NCBI RefSeq assembly: GCF_020176715.1
Contig: NZ_JAIVMF010000011.1
Coordinates: 1 to 64,000, forward strand
Origin: Stappia stellulata
Lineage (GTDB): Bacteria > Pseudomonadota > Alphaproteobacteria > Rhizobiales > Stappiaceae
DNA: 64,000 nucleotides
Reading direction: 5' to 3'
The position numbers and the translations under genes are program-made. The notes beneath the pieces are model-generated. The model made no database searches, was not told the origin of the DNA, and saw only the letters and a program-made list of their open reading frames with translations. Of the stretch, positions 34,985-44,014 are shown one piece after another (the stretch's first letter is position 1; every line of letters starts with the position of its first letter).

Positions 34985-37066
34985 TTGCCGACGTCCGGTT
35001 CCCCCCACCATAGCGTGCTTCTGCTCGGCGACCCTGCGGTCGACCACTTCATCGTCGCCCTTCCCCCGGTCGGAGGCCAGACCAGTCCGGACTGGGCCCA
35101 TTACGGAACCTGGAAGATGTGGACCTTGCACGGTGGGGTCCACATGACCCGCGAGATGCTCATCAGCCATGGCCTCGATGTGACCATGGCCGGGCCGGAG
35201 CATACCCAGATCGACGCCCGCGAGGGCGGAGAGGACCCGGCCTCCGGCAGCAAGACCCACGTGGAATCGCTTGCCAATGTCCGCTATGTCGATGCTGACG
35301 GCCAGTTCCTGGAACACCGCCCGGACGCGCCGCTCGAGCTGCGGGTATCCAGCTTCGGCGGCTATCGCACCAGCACGCGGCCGGCGCTGCCATCGCACAT
35401 ATCGGAAACCTGCCCGGACGGCTCGTGGCCGCTCGTTATCCTGAACGACGCGAGCGGGGGACTGCGCGAGCGCGAGGACATCTGGGGCCCGCCGCTTTTC
35501 GACAGGCAGGTCGCGGACCGGACCATTCTCCACAAAATGCACCTGCCGCTTGGCGAGGGCCGGCTGTGGGAGCGGATCGCGACCCTGAACGGGGCCAGGC
35601 GGATCCTGATCGTCAATGCGAACAACCTGCGCGCAAGCGGCGTGCGCCTGGTCCGCGGGCTGTCGTGGGAACTCGTCGTCGAGGATCTGTTGCGACAGGC
35701 GCGGGAAACGACGGGCCTTCTCCCGAAACTCTTGTCCGGCTGCGACCATCTTCTGGTGCTCTTCGATGTCGAGGGTGCCGCGATCCTGAGCCGGAACAAG
35801 GCCTCAGCCCTCACCCTCGATCTGCTGTTCGACCCCGCACTTGCGGAGGGCGATGTCGAGAAGGAACAGGCGGGCGACCTGTTCGGCAAGATGAACAGCT
35901 TCACGACCGCACTCGCGCGGGGCATCGCCGAAGCGGGAAACCTTTCCGGTCCGGGCGATCTTTGCGACCCCGTCCTGCGTGCGCTCGCCTGGCAGCGCGC
36001 CTTCGCGCAATCCCGGCTGACGGAACGCGGAGACACGCTCGAGTTCCCGATGCCGGAACCGTCGGAGGCACAGCTAAAGTGCTACCGCTGCGAAAAGAAT
36101 CTCGCGTTTCACGGCCCGAAGCCGCGGGTCGTTGTTCCGCGGTCGACATCGAACCGGGAGCTTGCCCGCGGCATCGTGCAGAAAGGTCTGGGTGTCCTGT
36201 CGAACGTACCATCGGCCCGCTTCGGAAAACTCTTCACGGTCGACCGGACCGAGATCGAGGGATACCGCGCCATCAACCGGCTAATCCGCAGCTATCTGAA
36301 GGACAGCGGGACGACAAAACCATTGTCGATCGCGGTATTCGGACCGCCGGGTGCCGGAAAATCGTTCGGCATCAACCAGATGGTGGCGCCGCTCGAGCTG
36401 CCGGGGAAGGTCTTCAACCTGTCCGAAGCGACGGCCGAGGACCTTCCGGGGTTCTTCCACGAGATCCGGGACGAGAACCTCAAGGGCAGAACGCCACTTT
36501 GCTTCTTCGACGAGTTTGATTCACACGGGCTTTCTCTGGTGCCGCATTTCCTTGCCCCGATGCAGGACGGCACCTTCCGCGAAGGCGCGCGGCTTCACCC
36601 CATCGGCCGCGGCCTGTTCGTCTTCGCCGGCGGAACCAGCCACACCTTTCGCGATCTGGCGTCCAAGGCGCCAGACAAGCCGGAACTGAAGCTGACGGAC
36701 TTCGTCTCCCGTCTCAGCGGCCATATCGACGTGCGCGGCCCCGATCCCCGTGATCGCGGAGACGATGAACGCGACGACGATCACGTCCTGCGCCGCGCGA
36801 TCCTGTTGCGCAGCCTGCTCGAGGAACACGCCTCCTCCATCATCAAGACGACAACCGGCGAGGCCTCGGTCGACGACGGCGTTCTCAACGCGTTTCTGGA
36901 GGTCGCGAAGTTCCGGCATGGCGCGCGGTCGATGGAAAAGATCATCCAGATGAGCACTCTGGGACCGCATGCCTCGCGCTACGCCGTATCGGACCTGCCG
37001 GAGACCGATCAACTCGACATGCATGTCGACGCCGGCGCGTTCGAAACACGGGCTCTTGGAGGCTGA
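34985..37066 (+). CDS. AAA+ ATPase with ribokinase-like N-terminal domain, partner of the SIR2-STAND protein
   Basis: TTG 34985 is preferred because GGAG (34973-34976) is eight bases upstream and the domain begins at once; GTG 34976 and ATG 34613 are alternatives. The N-terminal part (about 1-320) has LLLGDPAVDHFIV and later ILIVNANNLRASG and LVLFDVEGAAIL, resembling a degenerate PfkB/ribokinase fold. A CYRC pair (C366/C369) follows, then an AAA+ domain: Walker A GPPGAGKS (453-460), Walker B LCFFDEFD (D509/E510), sensor-1-like FAGGT (T551). No membrane or nuclease motif. It is 42 bases upstream of the 2138-residue gene in the same direction, so an operon is likely. A regulatory or remodelling role in a conflict system is inferred. 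Confidence 0.7.
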   Translation: MPTSGSPHHSVLLLGDPAVDHFIVALPPVGGQTSPDWAHYGTWKMWTLHGGVHMTREMLISHGLDVTMAGPEHTQIDAREGGEDPASGSKTHVESLANVRYVDADGQFLEHRPDAPLELRVSSFGGYRTSTRPALPSHISETCPDGSWPLVILNDASGGLREREDIWGPPLFDRQVADRTILHKMHLPLGEGRLWERIATLNGARRILIVNANNLRASGVRLVRGLSWELVVEDLLRQARETTGLLPKLLSGCDHLLVLFDVEGAAILSRNKASALTLDLLFDPALAEGDVEKEQAGDLFGKMNSFTTALARGIAEAGNLSGPGDLCDPVLRALAWQRAFAQSRLTERGDTLEFPMPEPSEAQLKCYRCEKNLAFHGPKPRVVVPRSTSNRELARGIVQKGLGVLSNVPSARFGKLFTVDRTEIEGYRAINRLIRSYLKDSGTTKPLSIAVFGPPGAGKSFGINQMVAPLELPGKVFNLSEATAEDLPGFFHEIRDENLKGRTPLCFFDEFDSHGLSLVPHFLAPMQDGTFREGARLHPIGRGLFVFAGGTSHTFRDLASKAPDKPELKLTDFVSRLSGHIDVRGPDPRDRGDDERDDDHVLRRAILLRSLLEEHASSIIKTTTGEASVDDGVLNAFLEVAKFRHGARSMEKIIQMSTLGPHASRYAVSDLPETDQLDMHVDAGAFETRALGG

Positions 37067-37108
37067 TCCGGAGCGAGACGATAAAAGCAGCGCCTCGGGG
37101 GGGGACGG

Positions 37109-40100
37109 ATGGAAGAGACTTCGACGGAGGATGACGAGAAGGGGTCGCCATCGGTGACGCCCGCCGAGGAGAAGGCAAACTTCTTCGAGGAGCTGCGCGA
37201 ACAGCTTCGCTACTGGCCCTATACGATCCACCAGATCGACGACACGCTCGACATGAGCCTGATCGAGGGCAAGGGCAAGCAACTCCTGTTTCAGGCAATC
37301 AACAGCCGGAACCTGACGGCCTTCATCGGCTCGGGTTTTTCCGCCGGCTTCGGCCGCCTCAGCTGGCGGGAATGGAAGACCCTGCAAACCGACGTGGTTT
37401 CGCAAATGGCGAACAGCTTCGTCGTTCTAATTGAGCAGGCTGAAATCGCACTGGCGACAAGTCTCTATATTATCGATCCCGATCTCAAACGGGAGGAAAT
37501 CGCCGCTGGTCCGGTGCATCCGAACAAAAACGCCACTGTCGACCAAAAAGCGAAAACCCTGCGCTCAAGAGTTTTTGAAAAGGGCATTGTCGACACGCAA
37601 GATCCAACAACGCCCAAGGATGGACTAACAGTCGGCGATGCGCGAAACATCGCGCGCTGGATCGCGAGCCGCCAGCGCCAGATCGGCTACGCCCGCGCGG
37701 ATGTCACCAGGCTGAGGCGTACCTTCGACCAGGCGCGCGGTGACAGCGGCGAGTTTCCCGGCGGTGAAAGCCTCCCGGTCCTGTTCGAGATCGCCCAGCA
37801 ACTGCATGACCTGCTCCAGCGTCAATCCAGCCTCTTCCTGCACAAACGCGACATCACGCCCGACGACAAGGACGAAATCCTGAAGCGCAACGCGCTCGGG
37901 TGCCTGCACCACACCGACAATGCAGCGCCGCTTGTAAGCATCGACAAGCTGACGACGTTTCTGAACAAAAGCGGGCGCGTTGTGCGAAGCGCGCGTAAAA
38001 TTGCCTATAGCGCTTTCACGGACAGCCTGGTCGAATTCTACCGCCAGGCGCGCAAGGCCGAAACGCAGATGCCCTTCTCCGACCTGGTTAAGGCGCTTCT
38101 GATCGACGAAACCGCGCATGCCGAACAGATCCTGCTGTCCGGACTGTCCTATGACCGGGACGCCGGACGCGAGGACCCGACCAGGGACCGGGAAAAACGC
38201 ACCGACCAGATGCGGCGAACCCTCAATGTGCTCGACACGGAAAAACTCGGTCGCCGGATCCCGGGCATCCGGCAGAAACCGGACCGCTACACCGTCCTGA
38301 CGCCGTTTCGGTGCGGGAACATTCGGCAGATCATCGATGCCGGGGCGGCCACGGCGCGCGGATGGGAAGAGATCGCGGCGTTCGTGACAGAAAGCCTCCA
38401 CGATCAGGCGGGCGAGGACGACAAGGGATCGGAACACGACCGGACCTTCCTGACGCCGTCATCGCGCTTTCTTGCCGGCATGCTGCTCGCCCTGATCGAG
38501 GACCCGATGACGGAACTGGAGCGGGAGGACGGCGAAGTGCCGGCGCCCGGACTTCCCAACCTCTCGATTTTCGACGGGGTCAAGCCCGACGACTTTCGTT
38601 CGCGCCGCTCGATCCTGTCGGAGCGTCTCGATCCGCTGGTCAAGACGGCGCGCAAGCTCAAGATCAGCCGTTTTCTGACCACCAATTACGACTTCGAGAT
38701 CGAGCGCTATTTCCAGGACGCCGGCTACAGGCGGTTCGAGCATGACAATCATGGCGGCCCCGCCGACGGCAGTCCGTTTCCGCGCGGATACATGGATCTG
38801 CGCAGCCACCGCTCCGACAGCCTCGGTGGCGTGTTTCGCGATCTGACCTTTCGCCGCGAAACGGCCTCGGATCTGGTCAGTTTCTCGTTGAGCGACGAAG
38901 GGGTCGACGCCTCCGTCTTCCACCTGCACGGGCGGGCGAGCAAGACGGAAGACATTGTGGTGACGGAGGCCGATTACATGGACCTCTATCTGCGCCGCGA
39001 TGCCATGCGGGAGATGGTCGACGAAGGCATTTCCATTGCCTTTTCCGGCGCCCCCACCCTGTTTCTCGGCCTCGGCATGACAGAGGCGGACCTGTTGCGG
39101 CCGCTGCGCCAATTCATCAGCGACCGCGACCGCGAGGTCGGCTACACCTCCATCGTGCTGCTGCCGGCCGAAAAAGACGAAGCGGCCCGCGCCAAGACCA
39201 GCACCGCCCTTTATCTGCGCTACGGCGTGCACACGATCTTCTACGGCGGCGGGCAGGTCACGGTCGGCGACACCCCTCAGGACATCGACTGGCTGCACAA
39301 GATCCTGTCCCTCGTCAGCGAACTGACGCGTATCGTGAACGACCGGCGGACAGCCCTCAAGAACCTCGGCGACGGAGAAACGCAACCCGCTCTGAGCGAA
39401 AGATACGACCCGTCCACGCTGAAAACGGAAAACGGCCAGTCGCCGTACAATACGGCAGACCTCCTTCAGCGCCTGAAAGAAAGCCTCGGGACAATCGAGC
39501 GGAACGGCCAGGAACACGGCGCGCTCGCCGCGCTTTTCGGGAAAGAGGAACTGACGGCAGAAATTCTTCTGGCCCCACTCACTGAGAGCGAGCCTTTATG
39601 TCGTCTCGTCTGCCCGACGTTCACCCCGATCCGCTACAAGACATCGCGCGCCGCCAGCAATGCCAAGAACCGCCATGGCTCCGAAACGGTCGATGGCACC
39701 GATTATCTCGACTTCTATCTGCTGCTGCTCACCCATATCGCCCGGACAATTCTGACGTCCCCCGGCGCCGGACAGACATGCAGTCTCGGCGCGCTGCTGC
39801 GCGACCTGAAGGCGCAGGAGATCGCGCTTGACGGGATTTACGGGGCACTGCTGACCGGCTCGCTCAATGCCTCGCTGGACGGCCTGGAGAAGGAGTGGCG
39901 CTCCTGGTGGGAGCGTTGGCAGCAAAGTCCGCCCCACCGGCTTGCCCGGTTCGAGCGGATCGACGCGGATGCCGAAACCCGGGACGCCTTTGCGGAAGAG
40001 CGCATTATCCTGCCGAGACGCTTCATCCGTTATCGCATCGACAGTGTGATCTCCGACCTGAGCAAGGCGGAGACAAGCGTGGCAAAGGCCTGGCCGACAT

Positions 40101-43100
40101 CCGCATCCGCCCTCGACGACAGCCGGATCGCAAGTGAGACGAAATACCTGAACAAAACGGGTGTGCGGGCCGCCGACACATTCCTTCGAGCCGTATACCT
40201 CCAGCGCTGCAGGGACGAAGAGAACGGCCGGCTCAACGCCGGGCGTCGATACTACACGATTGCCGCCCACCGCGGACTGGGCAAGGGCTGCCTGCTGTCG
40301 ATGATGAACACGGGGCTCGGCCTTTCCGCCTATATGCGCGCCGCATGGCCGGAGGATGGGCTGCCGATTTCGCCGTCAGAGGCGCCGATGAGGCCGGTCT
40401 ATTTCGGCGCCGTCTTCATCAACCTCAGCTTTTCGACGGAGATTGCCTCCGTCTACGACATGCTCATCGACGCTCTCGACGAACTGGCACTCGATGTTCA
40501 GCGAACAAGCGAAAAGCTCGCGGGTTTCTCGCCGGATCGGACGACGTTCTTCAGGCAACTCAACGCGGAACTGCATGACACGGACGCGCGGAAATCGTTT
40601 GAAGCGAAACAGCGACACCCAGACGAACGGGAACGATGGAAGACGGCGAAAGACCTCAAGGAATTGCCGCGCACGCTGCGCCTGCGCCACGCGTTGGAAA
40701 CATTCGGCACCCAAAGCCGCATCTTCGCCAATGCCGGCCCGAGTGCCGGCCCCCTGCAGCCAAGGGTCCTCATCTATATCAACGGGGTGGAGCTTCTGAT
40801 CGAGCGAAACCGGCGGGCGAAGAACGCGGAGATCCACGATGTTCTCGCCTATCTCATGTCGGAGGAGGCAAGCTCCTTGCCGATCGACATTATCGCCACC
40901 GGATCTGAAACGGGCCTCGGCGATCTCTGGCGCACGCCCCCCCCGGATCCCAAAGGCAGGATGAGGAAAAGCTTCGACAAACCGCCGCTTCCCGCCCTGC
41001 ACCCCCTTCGCATCGACCGGCCGGGGATTGGCGCACGCGGTCTTGAAAGCACGCTGCACCGCAGTGTGGCCTCCGGCATTCCCTTTTCGTCAAGCGACCC
41101 GAACGCAACGAACGAGCAGACCAACCTCATCCACTTCGCCCGGCCGATGAAGACGACGGAATTCCTCATCGACAATTTCTTCCTTTTGGCGACCGCCTTG
41201 TTCGTCATGTATCGACACCGGTCATCGAAGTTCGCCAACTCTCGTGGCACTCTGGAAGAGCTTACCGCTGGAACCGTCTTTCGAGAGGCCAAGGAACTGC
41301 GTAGCGAATTATGGGCGACCGACAAGCCGGCCGGCCTTGCGGAACGCCTTGTGGCCAACTGGGAAACAGTGGAAATCGACGTTGCCACAAAGGTCATTGC
41401 CGCACTCAAGGATAGAGCCAAAGTAAAACAAGCTCGAGACAAGCGTGTCCCACTGATGCGGCGCGTCATGCTTCTGCGCTACCGGACAGAAAAAGGCGAC
41501 TCGGAGAGCGAATGGCGCGAGATCCGCCGACATCTTGGAAACAACCGCTTTTGCATGACCTTGCTGCTCGCCGCGGCCCAACGCGTGGTGTTGCGCGAGA
41601 AAACCCTGCTCGAAGGCGCCCGCAAAGCCGAGGCCCTGATCTTCAATACGGTCAACGAGATCCGCAACGTCAGCGTCGAGCAGCGCGAGCAGACCGCGTT
41701 GCGGGCGGCGCTCGACAGCTACGCCCGCTTCCACGTCATCGGCGATCCGGAAAACGACATCGAACTCCACCAGAAACTGCTGCGCAGCCTGGCCGTCATA
41801 GGTTCGCCCGTCAGCGCCAATGTTCTGGTCCGCCTGCCCGACATTCGCGCCTATTTCCGCGATGCGAAAACGGAATTCGATGTAAGCCGAAGACGCACGA
41901 TCTCGCGGGCGCTCCACACATTGGCTCATCGGGGGCTGTGCTTCCGACTGCATCCTCATCCGCAGGTCAAGCAACTTGGCGAAGCCGCGTCCGACGCCGA
42001 CAACCGGCGTTGGCCCGCTCAGATGGAGTACCGCTTCGCGCTTCACCGGATCGTCCAGCGCTACGGGATTTCCAAACTGGGCAGCGGCACGGCCGATCCG
42101 GTCGCGATCAACAGCTTCTCGCCCTCGCTCTACGCCTCGATGCCCTCGGGCCTTCCGCGGCTCAGCCACGAAGCCTATGAATACCTGCGCGGGCTGCTTG
42201 TCGGCCTGTCGCAGTATCCCGACATCCCGCATTCGGAACAGCGGTTCGAACCCTGGCTTTTTTCGACCGACGACAAGACGACCCGCGTGGAGGCCTTGCG
42301 TGCCGCACTGACGATGGTGCGTTCGACGTTCTCCGTCGCCGTCGTCTCGCGGTTCGAGGACTACAAGAGCCACCCGGCGAGCCGGGCGGAACGCAAGCGC
42401 GGGTACTTCGAAACCTACAAGGTTCGCCTGCGCTGGATCATCCGCATGGCCTGGGAACTGCTGGATGTCGAGGACCTTAGGGCCGCGATCGGTTCCGAAA
42501 CCGGCAAGACAGACGCCGAAGTCGATCTGGAACGCGATTTTCGAGCCTACCGGCCGGACCTTGCCTTCAAGCAGATGAATGCGCTCCACCGGGACGAGAT
42601 CGTCTGGCTCTACAATGAGGCCGGCCTCACCTGTCTGGTGCAGGGCAACCTCACGGATGCGGTGGCCCTGCTGCGACAGGCGATCGAGTTCAACCGCGGG
42701 ATAGAGGGGCAGGAAGACGTTGGCCGCCAGCACAATCGCATCTCCCTCAATCTGGCGATGGTGCAGATCGAACGCGGCCGGCTTTCCGCCGCGCGCAGCC
42801 GGTTGCGCCGCATCCGCGACGACGAGAAGATCCGCGGTGACCGGGTCTACAAGCTCGCCGTTGGCTACCTGGGGCTGATCGACCACCTGATGGGCAACAT
42901 CGGCAAGGCCGAGCGTCAATATGACGAAGCCATCGACTGGGGTAGGCAAGACGACGATGTGCGGGCCGCGGCGGTCTTCCTCAATCACCGCGCCCGCCTG
43001 GAGGCGGCGAAAGATCCCGAAAAGGCTCTTTTGTTGCTTCGCGAGGCGCGGCAGTTCGCCGACACGGGAGGACATGAGGACGTCCGCCGCCATATTGTGC

Positions 43101-43525
43101 TGTCGGAGATCCGCACGCGCATGCTGACTGCGACAGAGACGCCGCTGTCAGCGGAAGATGCCATGCAGAGGCTTCGCGAGGTGGAAGACTACGCCGAAAT
43201 GATGGGGGCTCCGTCGCTCGCCTGCGAGGCGTTGCATCTGCGTGCGAGGGTTCTCTTGAACAATGGCGAGGCCTCGACCGCCGGCAAGCTGCTGATCCGC
43301 TCGATGGCGATCGCCCGGCGCAATGCCATGTCGCTTCGGCTCAACAGTGCCATGACGACCTATGCCCTGTCGCTCCTGCACCGCGGGCGCGCGCTCCCGG
43401 CGGAGCGCCTGCTCTATGCCAGCCTCGAGATGGCAAAGCATTCCGGCTACAACAGCGAGATCGCGCGGGTGCAACGGGAACTGGAAAGGCACGAATTTCT
43501 CGACGGCAAGACCTCGCAGGCCTGA
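37109..43525 (+). CDS. SIR2 - STAND-like NTPase - TPR protein, candidate NLR-like defence effector
   Basis: This is a 2138-residue protein. Its SIR2 domain spans about 60-760 with FIGSGFSAGFG (72-82), LTTNYD (N526), HLHG (H605/H607) and a terminal LFLGLGMTEADLLRPL; N and H are the residues needed for NAD hydrolysis in defence SIR2s. A large insertion lies between GSG and TTNYD. A P-loop-like region (about 1035-1500) has HRGLGKGCLL (1054-1063) and VLIYINGVELL (1220-1230): Gly replaces Ser/Thr after the Lys, and the acidic Walker B pair is missing. A helical/winged-helix stretch follows, then TPR-like repeats from about 1820 to 2130. The order effector-STAND-repeat is that of Avs/NLR-type anti-phage proteins (SIR2-STAND, Avs5-like). 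NAD depletion on sensing a foreign trigger is the inferred activity. Confidence 0.75.
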   Translation: MEETSTEDDEKGSPSVTPAEEKANFFEELREQLRYWPYTIHQIDDTLDMSLIEGKGKQLLFQAINSRNLTAFIGSGFSAGFGRLSWREWKTLQTDVVSQMANSFVVLIEQAEIALATSLYIIDPDLKREEIAAGPVHPNKNATVDQKAKTLRSRVFEKGIVDTQDPTTPKDGLTVGDARNIARWIASRQRQIGYARADVTRLRRTFDQARGDSGEFPGGESLPVLFEIAQQLHDLLQRQSSLFLHKRDITPDDKDEILKRNALGCLHHTDNAAPLVSIDKLTTFLNKSGRVVRSARKIAYSAFTDSLVEFYRQARKAETQMPFSDLVKALLIDETAHAEQILLSGLSYDRDAGREDPTRDREKRTDQMRRTLNVLDTEKLGRRIPGIRQKPDRYTVLTPFRCGNIRQIIDAGAATARGWEEIAAFVTESLHDQAGEDDKGSEHDRTFLTPSSRFLAGMLLALIEDPMTELEREDGEVPAPGLPNLSIFDGVKPDDFRSRRSILSERLDPLVKTARKLKISRFLTTNYDFEIERYFQDAGYRRFEHDNHGGPADGSPFPRGYMDLRSHRSDSLGGVFRDLTFRRETASDLVSFSLSDEGVDASVFHLHGRASKTEDIVVTEADYMDLYLRRDAMREMVDEGISIAFSGAPTLFLGLGMTEADLLRPLRQFISDRDREVGYTSIVLLPAEKDEAARAKTSTALYLRYGVHTIFYGGGQVTVGDTPQDIDWLHKILSLVSELTRIVNDRRTALKNLGDGETQPALSERYDPSTLKTENGQSPYNTADLLQRLKESLGTIERNGQEHGALAALFGKEELTAEILLAPLTESEPLCRLVCPTFTPIRYKTSRAASNAKNRHGSETVDGTDYLDFYLLLLTHIARTILTSPGAGQTCSLGALLRDLKAQEIALDGIYGALLTGSLNASLDGLEKEWRSWWERWQQSPPHRLARFERIDADAETRDAFAEERIILPRRFIRYRIDSVISDLSKAETSVAKAWPTSASALDDSRIASETKYLNKTGVRAADTFLRAVYLQRCRDEENGRLNAGRRYYTIAAHRGLGKGCLLSMMNTGLGLSAYMRAAWPEDGLPISPSEAPMRPVYFGAVFINLSFSTEIASVYDMLIDALDELALDVQRTSEKLAGFSPDRTTFFRQLNAELHDTDARKSFEAKQRHPDERERWKTAKDLKELPRTLRLRHALETFGTQSRIFANAGPSAGPLQPRVLIYINGVELLIERNRRAKNAEIHDVLAYLMSEEASSLPIDIIATGSETGLGDLWRTPPPDPKGRMRKSFDKPPLPALHPLRIDRPGIGARGLESTLHRSVASGIPFSSSDPNATNEQTNLIHFARPMKTTEFLIDNFFLLATALFVMYRHRSSKFANSRGTLEELTAGTVFREAKELRSELWATDKPAGLAERLVANWETVEIDVATKVIAALKDRAKVKQARDKRVPLMRRVMLLRYRTEKGDSESEWREIRRHLGNNRFCMTLLLAAAQRVVLREKTLLEGARKAEALIFNTVNEIRNVSVEQREQTALRAALDSYARFHVIGDPENDIELHQKLLRSLAVIGSPVSANVLVRLPDIRAYFRDAKTEFDVSRRRTISRALHTLAHRGLCFRLHPHPQVKQLGEAASDADNRRWPAQMEYRFALHRIVQRYGISKLGSGTADPVAINSFSPSLYASMPSGLPRLSHEAYEYLRGLLVGLSQYPDIPHSEQRFEPWLFSTDDKTTRVEALRAALTMVRSTFSVAVVSRFEDYKSHPASRAERKRGYFETYKVRLRWIIRMAWELLDVEDLRAAIGSETGKTDAEVDLERDFRAYRPDLAFKQMNALHRDEIVWLYNEAGLTCLVQGNLTDAVALLRQAIEFNRGIEGQEDVGRQHNRISLNLAMVQIERGRLSAARSRLRRIRDDEKIRGDRVYKLAVGYLGLIDHLMGNIGKAERQYDEAIDWGRQDDDVRAAAVFLNHRARLEAAKDPEKALLLLREARQFADTGGHEDVRRHIVLSEIRTRMLTATETPLSAEDAMQRLREVEDYAEMMGAPSLACEALHLRARVLLNNGEASTAGKLLIRSMAIARRNAMSLRLNSAMTTYALSLLHRGRALPAERLLYASLEMAKHSGYNSEIARVQRELERHEFLDGKTSQA

Positions 43526-43717
43526 CGCGGCGCAGCGACCGCCCACGCCGTTGCCACGGCGCGCAGTCCACACCGCCCGTCGGGACCGCAGGACCTGCGC
43601 CCGTTGTCACAGGCTGAGACCACCCGCTGGCCGGTCCGGCAAATTCCGACCGGACGCGCGTCGACCGTGCCGTGACATTGCAGCACCGGTGGATACGACA
43701 TGAAAATGTGGGGTAAG

Positions 43718-43793
43718 TGGTGCCCAGGGCCGGAATCGAACCAGCGACACGCGGATTTTCAATCCGCTGCTCTACCAACTGAGCTACCTGGGC
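43718..43793 (-). tRNA. tRNA-Phe (GAA)
   Basis: A full cloverleaf can be drawn on the minus strand: acceptor GCCCAGG/CCTGGGC, D arm GCTC...GAGC, anticodon stem GCGGA/TCCGC with loop TTGAAAA (anticodon GAA), T arm GCTGG TTCGATT CCGGC, discriminator A and encoded CCA. It is 76 bases long. It lies 192 bases past the SIR2-STAND gene, in opposite orientation. Confidence 0.96.
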
Positions 43794-43833
43794 CAAGCGG
43801 AACGCCCATGGGCGAACGCCTTGAAGTGCCGGT

Positions 43834-43862
43834 CTTATAGAGGCTGAAAACGGGCGTGTCCA
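43834..43862 (-). promoter_or_regulatory. Promoter of tRNA-Phe
   Basis: On the minus strand, TGGACA (43862-43857) and TATAAG (43839-43834) are separated by exactly 17 bases and lie about 40 bases upstream of the tRNA 5' end. This is a good housekeeping promoter match. The rest of the gap up to 44014 holds no gene. Confidence 0.75.
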
Positions 43863-44014
43863 GTTGCCAGCACGAAGTTTTGCACAAGCAGATCTTGCGG
43901 CGGTTTCGCCGCCCGCAAAAGCCGCGGTCCCGGTGATCGGCCGGCGCCGTCAGCCTCTCTCGCGCATCTATGGCGCCGCTGAAAATTCCTGCGCCGCGCC
44001 GCCGCACTGCCCCC

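Noticed and set aside
41309-43093. 594-codon open frame antisense to the SIR2-STAND gene
   Set aside because: It mirrors the TPR-coding strand, has no ribosome site or family motif, and arises from GC-rich codon bias.
43718-43793. tRNA-Phe as an attachment site with a partial duplicate in the window
   Set aside because: I looked for the 3' end sequence GCCCAGGGCCGG near the left side of the defence unit and found none; no integrase gene is present.
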